Both the position numbers and the translations under genes were made by a program. A stretch of 64,000 bases of DNA from Benincasa hispida. Its lineage: Eukaryota > Streptophyta > Magnoliopsida > Cucurbitales > Cucurbitaceae. Shown here in pieces: positions 10,756 through 23,125 of the stretch (the first letter of the stretch is position 1; each line of letters opens with the position of its first letter). The stretch spans positions 20,765,085 through 20,829,084 of the forward strand of contig NC_052352.1 in the NCBI RefSeq assembly GCF_009727055.1, in the 5' to 3' direction. The notes beneath the pieces are model-generated. The model saw only the letters and a program-made list of their open reading frames with translations, was not told the origin of the DNA and searched no databases.

Positions 10756-12030
10756 CTATTTGGGTCTCGCCAACTTAGAAGGAAAATGAGCTTTAGGAAC
10801 AGAAGAATTGAAAGAAAGATGAGGGTTGAATTTTACTCCCTTTGTTCTCTTAGGAGACAGTTCTCCAATAAAAACAGGTTTTGTGGATACGGAGTCCTCT
10901 CTAGATGGAATTTCAATAGAAGCAGCAAATGGTGGGAGTTCTTTTCCACTTCTCAATGTGATGGCACTAACATTCTCCCTAGGATTCACCTTAGGCTGCG
11001 ATGGGAGCTTTGCAGACTGTCTTTCCAACTTTCTTACAGAGGTGGTGAGCTGGGTAATTTGATTCCCCATCTGATCCAAGGTAGTTTTTGTATCCTTCTT
11101 AAAACGCAAACTATTATCAGCTAAGTTTTTCACAACGTCCTCAATCGAAATACCTAAACTCGTAGAGGCTTCTTTGTTATTATGAGTTTGCTCATTCTGT
11201 CCACCCCATTTAAAATTAGGTTGATCATGCCATCCTGGGTTGTAAGTCTGGCTATATGGGTCTCTCAGTATGTTCTGCCCATTTTTATTAAAACTTCTCA
11301 ATGCATTAGTCTCCTGCTGGAAATTTAGGCATACATCAACAACGTGCCTAGTCATCGAACAAATCTGGCATTCCATCATTGATTGATTCCTCTTCAATGC
11401 CATCTATTTCACAGTAGCAACCAAGTCAGAAATTTGAGTTTTTAACTCATTTACCTCAAATGCAGATTTAATGTTGATTGATCCTCTGGTCCCAAATTGT
11501 TGAGTGTTAGCAGCCATGGTAGCAATGAGTTGTTTTGCTTTAGTGGGAGTTTTGTTCACCAAAGCTCCTCCTGCAGCAACATCCACATTACTCTTATCCT
11601 GCTGAAGCAATCCCTCATAGAAATATTGTATAAGCATTTAATCTGGATTTTGATGGTTGGGGAAGCTTTCATAGAGTCTCTTGAATCTCTCATAATACTC
11701 ATAGAGTGACTCATCCTAGTACTGAACGATAGAATAGATCTCCTTCCTAATGCTTGTGGCACCAGAAGCTGGTAAAAAATTTTCAAGAAACTGCTTCTTC
11801 ATCTCAACAAATGTTGTTATACTTGCAGGTGGCAAGCAATATAACTAGTCCTTTGCTTCATCTTCAATGAAAGGAGGAACACCCCTTAGATTTATCTGTT
11901 CTTCAGTGACTCCATATTGTAGCATCCCATCACATACAATTTGAAAATTCTTGAGATGCTTCTGCTGGTCTTCGCCTACAAGATCATGAGAAATAGGGAA
12001 TAAGTGAATTAATCCTATTTTCAACTCAAA
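10756..12030 (-). pseudogene. Athila-1 gag, broken
   Basis: In - strand order from about 12030: a capsid-like segment (INLRGVPPFIEDEAKD, LYEYYERFKRLYESFPNH), then YEGLLQQDKSNVDVAAGGAL and NTQQFGTRG (11404-11637), then a stop where Gag continues as CQICSMTRHVVDVC (a CCHC zinc knuckle spelt C-x2-C-x4-H-x4-C) in the long open frame 10756-11403. The rest is hydrophilic, with LGISIEDVVKNLA, QMGNQITQL and AITLRSGKELP, all features of Athila-like Gag C-termini. The knuckle residues are intact, but internal stops (for example near 11640 and 11404) break the protein. Confidence 0.85.
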
Positions 12031-12366
12031 CGTCTATTGTTTCTGGATAAATTATGCACAAAAGCTTTTGAGCTGTATCAAGAGCTACTAGCTTTCTCAA
12101 AGTATGTTCATGGCTCAGTCATCTCAAGTTCTATTGCAACCTCCTCAAAATTCACCTTTCAATTCTCTTCCACTCCTTGTATCTCCAACACTAATTTGAT
12201 CAATTCGCGTAGCTCGCACTCTTGCTTCTCTTTGAATTTGCCTGTCCTCTCGTTTTATATATGCAAAATATAACAAACTAGAGTTCTTAAAGGAATGAGT
12301 CATACAACAAAGAGGAAACAAAAGTGAAAGAAAAAAATAATGGGCTCTTTAGGAGAAAGTTGAAAA

Positions 12367-12388
12367 GGTTCCCCGGCAACGACGCCGA
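12367..12388 (-). other. Athila-1 primer-binding site
   Basis: On the - strand the sequence TCGGCGTCGTTGCCGGGGAA begins two bases after an LTR end reading CGGATCGTCA. This is the conserved GGCGnCGTTGCCGGGGA primer-binding box of Athila/Tat-like plant gypsy elements. It fixes the - strand orientation and the LTR boundary at 12391. Confidence 0.85.
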
Positions 12389-12390
12389 TT

Positions 12391-12580
12391 TGACGATCCG
12401 AAAAGTTGTCAAGACTTTCGATCCGATCAAATAATTCTTTTGTTTCCTACTTCAATTCTGTAGTATTAAGGGTAGAATGGGTCAAACCATAGAGAGTCTT
12501 TTGTATCAGATCGAAACCCTATCTACCTTTAATTTTGGTGTAATTGTGTATAATTAATTTCCTCGGCATATTGACTCATT
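12391..12580 (-). repeat. Athila-1 5' LTR, 3' fragment
   Basis: The terminal CA lies directly next to the PBS. About 190 bp continue with LTR-like sequence before the character of the DNA changes near 12575. Athila LTRs are normally over 1 kb, so this one is truncated. No matching 3' LTR is present at the other end of the element. Confidence 0.55.
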
Positions 12581-13900
12581 TGCTATCAAGCTTCCTATTT
12601 GTTTACTAAGACTATTTTTTGGTATTTTGATGTCCCAGTGCCTTGCTATTATTGGTCTGAATGATGCTCCTGGTCCTAATCGCAAGAATCTAAATCTGAG
12701 TTACAAGAATTTTTTAGAGTTCTCATGTTTCTGACATTGTGCACAACATCTGTCCTCCCAAGACTTCAGACATTCCTCTTCCTGAGGATTTGGTTTCTGA
12801 TAGTGGTTTATTAATTTTTACTGAGTTTGGGACTCACATCTTTCGCATTTTATCTTCTGAGTAACGTATTCTGAATATCGTTATTCGTGATTTGACAGAT
12901 TTTTTGTTGAAATTGATGTGTTGGTTCATCTCTTAAGCTTGTCACTTTCGCATTCTGTTGATGCTTCTACTTCTCAGGCTTCGTCGTATGCTTGATTTTA
13001 TCCTTGGAAAAAAGGGGAGATTGGTTTGATTTGGGCTGATGAATGTTTCAATGTTTTTGTGCTATTTTTATTTCTCTGCTGTTTAGTTTGTTGTTTTTGC
13101 TCGGGTTGTATTGGTGGATTCTGTTTATTGTGAAATGTTGTTTTCCTTCACCTCAGTGTGTTTGGTTGGTTTGCCGATTAGAGAAAATTTTATGCCAAGG
13201 GGGAGCTTGTTATGATTTTGGTTGGTTGATAACATTTTCTTTATTATACTGGACGTTTTGTCTCTAACTTTATCGATAGATCTCAGGTCTCTTTCCTTAT
13301 TGGTGGTAGATTTACTAGAGTGATATTTTTCTTATTTGTGTTGTTTTCTTTCGAATGGTTTCCTTGCCTTTTGTGTTTTTGTATTAGTGTTGATCCAATG
13401 GTAGGCTTTAGGTCAAGCCATCTTTTTGTTTCTGGATTTTTTTCTTTGGCTGGTTTGTTTTCATTCAGAACTATCAGTGGCTGTAAGTGCTATATCGCGA
13501 GAAGAAAAGAAAGTGTTCTGCAATTTTAAAGCTTGGTTTGTTCAAGCCATTCTATTATTGAGCTTTGACGAAATTTTGTTTGTTCGTGCTTTCAACAAAT
13601 AGGTGAAAAGTTGGTGAGATTGTTGTAGTGGCATCAGATTTAAGGGGATCATGAATCTGCAGACTCGACTGAAGCAGTATTAGTGTTAAGGGGAGCCTAA
13701 CTTGCTCATCAGTATTCAATTATATGTAAACTGAGATTGTGTAACCTTATTTGAAGTGAATGTTGTAAAATTGAATTATAATCTAGTAGATCTCTTTTCA
13801 CTTGACAAAAAGCCTCCCAAACATAGGTGTGGTTTGCATCGAACTGGGTCAACAAGTTATTTCTGATAAGTATTTTCTAATCCTTATTCTCTTTTACCTC
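12580..13900 (+). mobile_element. Decayed retroelement 3' end, possibly copia (SIRE/Tork-like)
   Basis: Frames on the + strand give broken stretches such as HVSDIVHNICPP, EDLVSDSGLLIFTEF and PWKKGEIGLIWADECF with many stops, suggesting an old coding region. A polypurine-like CCAAGGGGGAGCT at 13197-13207 is followed at 13208 by TGTTATG, a plausible LTR start. The stretch near 13810-13860 (CATAGGTGTGGTTTGCATCG) resembles the end of some copia LTRs. No RT or integrase is readable. This is my best guess, not a firm assignment. Confidence 0.35.
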
Positions 13901-16900
13901 TTGTCTTTATTAATGTCAGTAACATTATTTCTAGCAAGTGTTCTATCTATGTTTCATCTATTTTTCTTAGGGTTTGATTTGATTAGTGATTTACTCAGTA
14001 TTAGAGCATGAGATCATGTATTTATGTATACATACAATGTCATTTCCTTCCTAATTAATATTGATTTTCTCTGTTGGACTTTATACAAAATTTTCAAGTC
14101 CACAAGCGAGTGACGATTAACTATAACCTATTTCTGCTTAATTAAGCTTCTGGGTTAATTAAGCTTCTGGATTGATTAATCTATGATTCAACAATGGTTG
14201 ATATCAATAAGATATTTTTTTTTTCTCTTTCTCACTTTTTTTTTTCCTTCGAAGAAGATCCAAATATAATATCAATACTAAATTTTGGATGGCCTTCCAT
14301 ATATTATCACTCAATTACATATTTTAGAAAAGATACGAGTCATCAAATTTTGGATTTGTATTGTCTAGATTGATATATTTGAATTTATTTGATAGTGACA
14401 TATCTTTAATTCTTTCTTCTTGTCCTTGTAATGGCATCCATATCATTTCTCCTTTTAACCTTATATCTTGCAAAGTACTTTTAAGCCCTACCCCTTGCTA
14501 GTTTTATTGCTAATATATATCATACAAAGAAGAAAAAAAAAACTTTGTACCTCTATTCTTTCTTTTTTTTTTTTTTTTTTTTTTTAATGTCTTCTAGCTT
14601 TCTTTTCTTCTCTCTCTCCAAAAATTTCCTAATGAAAAAGACATTTGATAGAAGGAAGGTGAAGGTGAAATTTATACCTTTTTCTGTGATGAATATATAT
14701 TTACTTAATTCATTAAAGAATCAAATGGCTTTGTCGGGGGTTGCTTGTCATTGGCTTGTACCTTATTTTAAAATAATTATTCATATCTTCTCTTCGAACA
14801 AATAATTTTAAAACAATAGTTTTATATTTTTGTAAAAAAAATTATTATTATTATTGTACATAGTAATATATGTCGAAAATCCCACATTGAAAAAGTCAAG
14901 AAAATTCAATTATTAATTAAGATATAATTAAATTTATTTTTTCCCGAAAAAAGGTAAAGAATGAATAAAGTAATTAATTGGTATCGAATCCAACCTATAA
15001 GAATTGAATTTTAAAGGTGTAATTGAGCTTATTGAATGAAGAAGGCAAGGTGGTGTTGATTAGAATGTGGTCCTAAGTGATATAACATTAACATCCAGAA
15101 GGTGATGATAGATCAATTAATTAGGACCATCCAGCTCTTATTTATTTATTAGGGAGAGGGAAAGAAAATTAATAACAATAATAATAATAGAAAAAGAACT
15201 TTGAAATTATGAATCTGGTGTGGACCAGTGTATATTAATTATATCCTAACGGTTTGATTAGTACGTGAAAATATAGAATATTGGAATGCAAAAGTCAACA
15301 TCATGCGGTGATAGTTATTAGTCAACACATATAATCACATCAAACAGCCAAAAATCAATGAATAGGGTTTATTCTAATCATATCTTATTATTTCTCTTCT
15401 TGAATGTTTGTCAGGAATTTTAATAATTCCATTTTCTTTTTCTTTTCTTTTCTTTTTTTTCCCTATCTCTCCCATAGTTTGAACTTTGAAGGCTAACTTA
15501 TGAAATTATTACCATTTCTTTTAAATAACATTTGAACATCCAACTTCAGAAAGCTTTAGCATTCCTTCATAGTTTGGAGTTGGCTGATCATTTGATTTGC
15601 ACAGATTTTTTTAATCGGATTTACGGGTACTAGTTAAAGTGATTTTAATTTCCTTTCCCTTAAATGTTATTCTGAAATAAATTTGAGGTTTGATGATTCA
15701 AACTTATATTAAGAGTTTTCAATTTTTCTCTAGATCTTTTATTTGTGTTGTTCATAAATTAGCAAGTTGTGTTGTGTCTAATCAGGAGAGTTGTGAGTGA
15801 GTTGGTTATTATCCTTTTTGACTTTTTGATTGTATCAAAGCTGCTATGTCTATGTGTAGTCATTTGAACAGTGTTTTTTCTCAATAAAAGTATCTCTTTT
15901 AAAGTTAAATTAAAAGGAAAGAAAAGAAGAAAGTATTCGACTTCAAATAGACGAGTACAGGTCAAAATCAATTGGTTCAAAGGACATTCTTAGATAACAT
16001 GAGATTCCATCTTATAACTAATTAGTTTTTTATATCAAATTTTTTACTAAATGTCAGTTTTTGCTTTCATGACTCTAATGCCATATTAGATAACATAGAG
16101 TTATTGATCTTATAATCATTTTTTTAAGAAACAACGAACGATAAACCACAAATACATTACAAATTAGTATCAATGAACACAAAAAAATATACCAATATTG
16201 GAGAAATAAGTGATTAGTAAACAACTTCACCTCACCAAACAATTAAACTTAAATTCTTTGCAACGACTTTTTAGTTTCTTAAATAGCGATGACAACTCAT
16301 CATCTACTTGAAAACAGGTTTCTTTTTAAATCGTTATTATTATATAGTTTTCAAATTTTGTAAAGTTATAAGTAGGTTTATTTGTAATAATTCTATTATT
16401 TGAGGATTTGGATTGTAAAAATTTTTATAGTTCAATTAGGTTGGTTCATGCATTTTGAAATATTTAAGGACTTAATTGTTAAATTTTTCAAATTTAGAGT
16501 TCAATTTAAGGATATAATTATAGTAATTTATATTCTTCGTTTGTAAAATATTGATCAAATATTTAACCTTTAAAAAAAATATATCCTTAATAAAATTAGA
16601 GTAAGCATGGCTCGTTGATAATTGATATGTACTATTTTTTTTTTTTTAAATCAAAGGTTTTAAATCTCCTTTCTTTTAAATTTATATAAATATCACTAAA
16701 GTTAAACATGGCTCACTCGATTTATATCACTAATAGAAATATTTAATTGTAGAGATTTATAGTAAAACAAAGTAAAGTATTTGTTTATTAAAGCAAAAAC
16801 TTTTACCAATTTCTTTTATGTTTCACCAATCAAATAAATTTTACGAGTTCAGGTAATAAATTTCATGGTTTCTATAATATGTTCTTCTCATTCCAATGTC

Positions 16901-17400
16901 AATAATAAATAAACAAACTTATGACATGGCCTAAACTAATGCACTTTTAATTCTCATACTTCTAAATTTCCCAAATTAGTGCTATTTCAATCCATCTTAC
17001 AATTAGTTTAAAGTTGTTTTTTATTACTTGGCAAGGTAATAATAACAATTTTGATTAATTCCTTTTAAACGTTAACAATAAACTAAAAAATCGTAATTGA
17101 CATATAGTCTTTCTCTTGAAATTAGACGTATTGTACTACATAAGATAGATATTTTAAAATGTAGAATTAAAATAAAAGTGTTTAAAAGTAAATGGATTAA
17201 AATGGTTAGTTGGTCTGATGGAGTGTAGACTTAGCACAGCAACAGAACAGATTATGTTGAAAAAAAAAAAAAAAAAAACTAATAGAAAAACTAATAAAAA
17301 ATCAAAATTAATTCAGATCCGCCCTTTCTTAAAACCAAAAAATCAAATTAAAGAACATAATGCTAGTAAATAAATAAATTTTGAAATACTATTTTGGTTC
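13900..17400. other. AT-rich spacer, no gene seen
   Basis: Open frames here are short, low-complexity and lack any recognisable domain. Present are a short direct repeat of TTAATTAAGCTTCTGG (14139-14172), a T-run of about 25 bases near 14560-14586, a pyrimidine-rich T/C tract near 15430-15465, and an A-run at 17262-17278. I see no promoter-exon organisation and no tRNA or snRNA signature. Confidence 0.6.
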
Positions 17401-17645
17401 CAATATTTTTTTTTCCTAATAAAGCTCGTTTAGAATGTTTTAGAAAAAAATATTTTCACAAAATTCATTTTCATTTAAATTAAAAACTTTTGATAAAATT
17501 TTTCTAAAATAAAAACCTCCATTTGTTTAGCCATTCTTTTTCAAAAATGTTTTTTATAAAGTTTGTTTGGTTTTTTATATACTAAAAGTATTTTTATTAA
17601 TGTCAAATTATTATAAAAAAATAATCGTAAAATACAGTGAACTAA

Positions 17646-17930
17646 AATTTTGAAATAATGGTCGTCGAAGTTGGTAGTATGAAGTGGTCGTCGGAATTGA
17701 CTAGTGGCATGCACCGATCTCCTAAGGTAATTGCTGGAGATTGACATCGATAGTCACCGGAAGTGGTGACCAGAGGTTGGTCAACAATGGTGGCCAGAGG
17801 TTGTGGCTGGTTTTGCCGCTGGCGATTGTCGGAGTGGCCGTCGGCGATGGTAGCTGGAGTTGACCATGGTGGTTGCCAAAACATGGTCGTCGGACGTGGG
17901 CGGTAGAGGGCGGTAGTAGCCACAACAATA
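17646..17930. repeat. GC-rich degenerate minisatellite-like block
   Basis: A block far richer in G on the + strand than its surroundings, made of degenerate GGTGGTCGTCGG / GGCCGTCGGCGATGG-like units of roughly 12-15 bases. The short overlapping open frames here (His/Arg/Pro/Thr-rich) are by-products of the repeat and not genes. It sits abruptly in AT-rich DNA (17400-18400), so it may be cargo of a larger decayed element. Confidence 0.5.
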
Positions 17931-18115
17931 TAGTAAAAGTGAGGAATTAGGGAAAGATTGATCATTAAACATTCAAAATTCATTTCTCTAAATTTTGGTT
18001 TCAAGTGTTTATTTTAAACCAACTAATTTTATAAACTCTTTTTTTTTTTTTTGAGATTTTCAAAAATAGAAAAATAAAGGAAACTATTTACACAAAACTA
18101 CAAAATTTAATCTTA

Positions 18116-18240
18116 TTCGATAGAGGTTGATTGAAGTCTATCAATGTTTATCAGTGATCGAAACTGATAGACTTTGATAGAAGTCTAACATTGATATTAT
18201 GTGATAGACACTGATAGAAGTCTATTAGTGTCTATCAACA
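18116..18240. repeat. Palindrome-rich GATAGA/TCTATC repeat
   Basis: About 125 bases are built from alternating GATAGAAGTCTATCA, ACTGATAGAC and TGTCTATCA units, that is, the same short word on both strands. Self-complementary pieces such as TGATAGAAGTCTAT recur at about 30-bp intervals. It is a compact tandem palindromic repeat with no coding content. Confidence 0.65.
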
Positions 18241-19885
18241 TCTTTTTTTATTTCTGTAAATAGTTTTTTGACATTTTTTTTATTTGTGAAAATTTTTCCT
18301 TTTTTCTTAAAATTCATTTTAAGTGGTTGCCCAAACACTTAATTGTTTTTTTGTAAAATAATTTATTTTTTAAATTAAACATTTGAAAAGGTATTTTAAA
18401 CACACTATATAACATTTTCACTATACATTTTGAATACGTATTTACATATTACATTTTCTTATCGAAAAAATATTATTATTATTGTTTAGTTAATCTTAAT
18501 CAAAATTATCTTTGAGAAATTAAATCTAAAATGTATTTAAGTACATGAACTAAAATGAGATAATTTGAACAAATTTAAAAGTATGTAATCCAAATATTAC
18601 TTAAACCATAAATAAAATTCTCCTCTGTTCTTACTTTGCCGTTCTCTGCTCTGCTTCAGCAAAGGGACCTCCTTATGGCTTCTTTTTTTCTTTTCTTTTT
18701 TTTTTCTTTTTTTTTTTTCTTCCTTTTTTTTTTTATCAGAACTATTTCATATCCTTCTTCCACCACGCACGTGCCAAGATTCCAAGGCCCCATATGTATG
18801 CAGGCAAAAATTCTAGCATGTACAAAACTTTTCATACTATATATCTCTCTTTATTAGTTACATTTAGAGTAATTGTAGTAGATAATTTGATTTAAGGCCA
18901 AACGAAAAGAAATTCACCCCTAACATCTAGTGACGTGTTAAATTATAAATGGAAGCTACATATTATCCTAATACTAGAAATTTTTCAAGACCCATTGTAT
19001 GCAGCGAAAAATTATTAATATTAGTAGTATGAAAAAAGTTCATAGTAAATATTAGAAATAACATGGGATTCCTAAAATAAATCAATATTTATTTATGATG
19101 TGTCAAATTATGAATGATAATAATAAGAATCTGGCATTTGTTATATTTTATGCTTTATAACTATTGGTCAAAATGAACATAATTCAACTAGCATAATGTT
19201 TGTATTATCAAACTCAAAGTCAAATATTCAATTCTCCTGTTCTACCTATGGTAAAAAAATGTCATTGGTGAAATGAAAATAAAGTGATGTTTTCGTTATT
19301 GTTAATGCTTTTGTTATTCCTCTGTTTCTTATTCCAATTACTTAGAAGGAAAAAAAATTTAAAAAAAATTGCTGCTGATGCTATAAATCTTCCTCTATTT
19401 CTAATTTAGCATACTTCTTTATGTCTATTCTCCAAGATTTGTGTGTGTGTGATCTTTCTTTAAACAAAATAATAATAAAAGTTAGAGTTGCATGCCATGT
19501 GTTTGTTAAAAGGTCAGCACTAATTTACCCACTTGTTTGAGTTTGTTTTTAACCAAATCTTGATGAGAAATGGGAATGTTATTGCCTTTCTTGAACTTGG
19601 GGATTTTGGTTAGATTTTGTTTAACAAATATGGGTTTATTGTTGAGATTTTGATTTGCCATTTTGCTTTGCAAGGACATGTGCATAATTGGCAGGCTTCT
19701 CCAAGTGGGAACATCAGAAATAAGGACCAAGTAGTAAGTTTTTAGGCTTTTTAGGGACTTTTTTGGGACTTTTTTGGGACCTCCTTTTTATTATTATTAT
19801 TTTTTTAATCTATGATATTAGTTTTTATCTTTTCAAGTTTATTTAATTTCAATCATAGGGATCTTTTTAAATATAAAAAAAATAT
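18240..19885. other. AT-rich spacer, no gene seen
   Basis: Long T-runs lie at 18683-18735. Elsewhere the sequence is AT-rich and without domains. A minus-strand frame at 19506-19730 encodes 74 aa, Lys/Asn-rich, with no recognised family; I do not call it as a gene. A short GTGTGTGTGT run is at 19440-19449 and a threefold GGGACTTTTTT repeat at 19754-19785. Confidence 0.55.
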
Positions 19886-19886
19886 T

Positions 19887-19983
19887 TAAAAATATTTACA
19901 CTTTATAACAAAAAAAAAATTACAAAAATTCCAAAAGTACAAACATTTTTGGAACTTTTTACTATAAAGTGTAAATATTTTTA
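19887..19983. repeat. Perfect 21-bp inverted repeat (hairpin)
   Basis: TAAAAATATTTACACTTTAT at 19887-19906 (plus the next A) is exactly mirrored on the opposite strand by 19963-19983. The two 21-base arms match fully and are separated by 55 bases that include further weak complementarity (TTCCAAAAG / GGAACTTTTT). It could be a small foldback element or a hairpin-forming repeat. Confidence 0.75.
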
Positions 19984-20341
19984 GGATTTTTCTATTAATA
20001 ATAATTTTCCTGTTAAATATTTAATTTCAGTATCTATACTTTCAATAAATCTTAAATTTAGTTCCTAATACTAATTTATTGTTGATATTTTAAAAACTTT
20101 TTGTTACCTATAGCATTTTTACTATAAATTTTGAAAATATATGCATATATTTTATTTTCCTGCATGAAATTATTATTAGTATTATTTAATCAATTTCGTT
20201 AAAAATTAACTATTTAAGATATATTGAAAGATAAAATTGGACAATTAAAAGTATAGAAACTAAAATTGAATAAACTCTAAAGTATGAGGACCAAATTTAC
20301 ATTTTAACATTTTTTTTCTTCTATTTTTGTTAAATTATAAT

Positions 20342-20359
20342 ATATACACACACAAACAT

Positions 20360-20407
<48 letters not shown>
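20342..20407. repeat. (CA)n/(TA)n microsatellite
   Basis: A short ACACAC segment runs into about 22 uninterrupted TA dinucleotides. Simple dinucleotide repeat. Confidence 0.95.
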
Positions 20408-20409
<2 letters not shown>

Positions 20410-22555
20410 TTGAAGTACCTTGTTCTTCCAAAAGTTACAATATTACTATTTACATTTTATAAAATATTTCAAAACTATCGTTAGAGTATAAATCATTTAA
20501 ACATAGCTTGGTAACAATTTAGTTTTTAGTTTTTAGTTCACGAACTTGTTTTCTACCAACTTTCTTGTGGTGGTTTTATTTTTATAACGGAAACATTTGA
20601 AATTGTTATTCAAAATCTAAAAACATAAACACGTTTTTAATAATCATTTCTTTTAGCTTTTAAAATTTGCCTTAGTTTTTTAAAGTAATGATAGAAAGTG
20701 TATGAATAATATAATGTATGAATTTATAAGTGAAAGTAGCGTCTATATGCCTAATTTTTAAAAACTAAATAGTATATAAAGTCTAAGATTTTCAAATGAA
20801 AATTGAGACTTAGAATAATGTATTCATTATCCGTGATTAAAAAAAGATTCTGATACCATCTAAAATCTCAATTTTCGTCCTATAAAATCCTAACGAAATT
20901 CAACTTAAAATATAATTTTGAAACGTAGATGGTTGATAATTCTTACATTGTAAAACAAATGGGAAAGTTGAATGATATTTTCTATTTTTATATATAATTT
21001 AGCTTTTTTTCGTATTGAATAGTTTGTTATTGGTTTTCTTTCTTTTGGGCCAAATAAAGCCTTGATTGATTGGTGACCAATGGAGCAAAGATGGAAAGGA
21101 TTCTCCTGTCCTAAAATAGTGACTGAATGGGAATTTTTCTTTTTTTTTCCAGCTGAGAATTGGATTCTGGTAATATACTTTGTCAAATCGGCTTCTATCA
21201 GATCCAATTATAGAAAATGTTTCTACTTTTTTATTTTCTTTTTATTTCTTTTTAAATAAATGTTTTTGCCAATCTGCCAACTGTCACTTTTAGCTGGCAA
21301 TTGAGACCTTATTGTCTCAAATTTTCCAAAATTAGTTCCAAATATTCAAAACTTTTTTTTAACTTTTTTTTTTCAAAATTGATTTTCTTCCTTTGTTTTC
21401 TTAAGAGTGTGTAATTAATTAATTGATGATATGTGTTCTTTGTTTGTATGGGTGTTGTGTGTTTCTTTAAAAAGAATTATTTTTATTGAAGTTTGAATGA
21501 ATGTTACAAAGTTTGTTTATGATCAAAAGGTTAATTTGCCCGTATTTTAACTATTTGTTTATAGTCTCTTTGCACTTTTAGAATTTTGGTTAAATATAAA
21601 ATTTTGTCTTAGAAATTCTAAGAGACTACTGTTTCTTTTTTTTTATCTCTAGCTATCTATTGCGAGTTTATAGTGCATTTGAATTTTTAATTTTGTCTAG
21701 TAGGTACTTGAACTTTCATTTTGTATTTAAAAGGTCATTAAATTTTAAATTTTGTTATATTAGAATCCTATTTGATATTTTTTAAAATTCAAGACTTTAC
21801 TGGACACAAAATTGAAAGTTCAATGCTCAATTAGGCATAAAATCTACCTTTTAAAGCGATCAAATTTTTAGAATATTGATTATATAAAAAAAGTAATTAA
21901 ACATAAAATTGAAAGTTTAAGAACCTATAGACACAAGTCTCATAATTTATCTTTCTTTTGGAGCGTGTGGAAGTTCCACAATAAAATATGTTTAGGAAGG
22001 CGGTGTCTAATTTAGCCTCTCTAAAGAGCTCGATTGAAGTCCACATTATTGATCTTGCTAGCAGTGGTAGAAGGCCGAGGTGTGTACGAGTTCCCCTCTG
22101 CATCGACCCCTTCCCCTCAAATCATCACCCTGTCCTTGTGTTGTCCTCTATCGAAGTTAGATAACTAGAAACTGAATGTTGATGTGGTTTGATCAAAGGA
22201 AAAAGGTTCAAGTGAGCTTTGGGGTGGATTGTGCCATGATCATGAAGGTTGTAATATTTGAGGGTTTCAAGGCTATCAACAAGGGTTGGAGTGTCAATAT
22301 GCTGGAAGCTAAAGCTAAAGCTAAACCATATTCTTGATCTTGCTACCGTTTTCCCTTTTGTTTTCCTGTGGGGACTTTTGACTTTTTTTTAAAAAAAATC
22401 CTAAAATTCCCTTTAATTTAGGCTTGGACAATTAAGTTGGACTTAAATTGGACTAAATTAAAAACTAGGCTAAAGGGGTCCCTAGTTTGACCCCATCCTT
22501 TCAAATCGGGGATTCCTTGTCTCCATCGGAGTGAGGCCCTGTGGGAAATTTTGCT
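20408..22555. other. AT-rich spacer, no gene seen
   Basis: No domain-bearing frame. A minus-strand frame of 100 aa (20905-21207) has no recognised family or context; it is probably chance. The stretch 22020-22320 has higher GC and a (GCTAAA)3 repeat at 22307-22324 but no readable gene. Confidence 0.5.
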
Positions 22556-22556
22556 A

Positions 22557-23125
22557 ACCCTAATTTATATTCCTAAACTTTGGGGGGTTTGTATCAATTA
22601 AAACTTTAAACTAATAATTGTATCAATTTAAATAATGAACTTTCATAAGTGTAACAATTTATCCCCTCCTTTAGATTTAGTTCGACAAAAAATGTGTAAA
22701 CTTATAATTTGAGTCAATTAAACTCTAAAATTTTTATAAGTTGATCAATTTAGACTCTTCATTTTGATTGTCCTTTGAATATCATCTATTGAGTAATTCT
22801 CAAACACGTGAAGACTTCTTCAAATGTTAGTTTTACAAACTGGACTATTAGAGTATATGTATGGAAAAATTCTAAAAAAAAAAAAAAAAAAATTCTTACT
22901 AAGAGTCTAAAATTCTTACCAAGGGTCTAAATATACTTATTTATGAATTTTTAGGGTTTTGATTGATATAATTATAAGTTTTACACGAGATTTTCCCAAA
23001 CAAAATGTAATAAAGGATGTCAATTGATATGCTTACAAAAGTTTTAAACTTAAATTGATACAATTATTAGTTAATGATTTAAATCTATACCGTTATTAAT
23101 GTTTAGAGATATAAAATAATATTTG
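22557..23125. mobile_element. Foldback / long-TIR non-autonomous element
   Basis: The segment at 22557-22650 and the reverse complement of 23020-23125 share an extended imperfect match, for example TTATATTCCTAAAC against TTATATCTCTAAAC at the ends and CTAATAATTGTATCAATTTA in the middle. That gives terminal inverted repeats of about 100 bp around a core of about 370 bp. There is no coding capacity. This suits a non-autonomous DNA transposon with long TIRs (MULE-like) or a foldback element. I could not define a clear TSD. Confidence 0.6.

Larger units (their letters stand above)
4165..12580 (-). mobile_element. Athila-1: degenerate Athila/Tat-like Ty3/gypsy element
   Basis: Reading on the - strand, the order is LTR end (12391 upward), PBS (12367-12388), gag, protease, RT, RNase H, integrase, then a non-coding 3' tail (4165-5087). 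The protein motifs (DLGAS protease, FMDDF in RT, LILLQEFD-type RH end, HPQTNGQAE integrase) and the GCC-GTTGCCGGGG-type PBS fit Athila-like plant gypsy elements. Every gene carries stops and frameshifts. The right end is cut about 190 bp into the LTR. The left end is cut at 4164 by Gypsy-1. A family A solo LTR splits the 3' part. Confidence 0.8.

Noticed and set aside
10786..11124. 112-aa + strand frame
   Set aside because: Antisense shadow of the Athila-1 gag frame (10756-11403, - strand).
14545..14805. Possible signal peptide or membrane protein (poly-Phe start)
   Set aside because: The hydrophobic start is a T-homopolymer translated; no family and no gene context.
17642..18004. 120-aa - strand His/Thr/Pro-rich frame
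   Set aside because: Produced by the GC-rich degenerate repeat; overlapping frames in other phases have the same character.
20905..21207. 100-aa - strand frame, considered as a small gene
   Set aside because: No recognised domain, no conserved neighbour, AT-rich composition same as surroundings.
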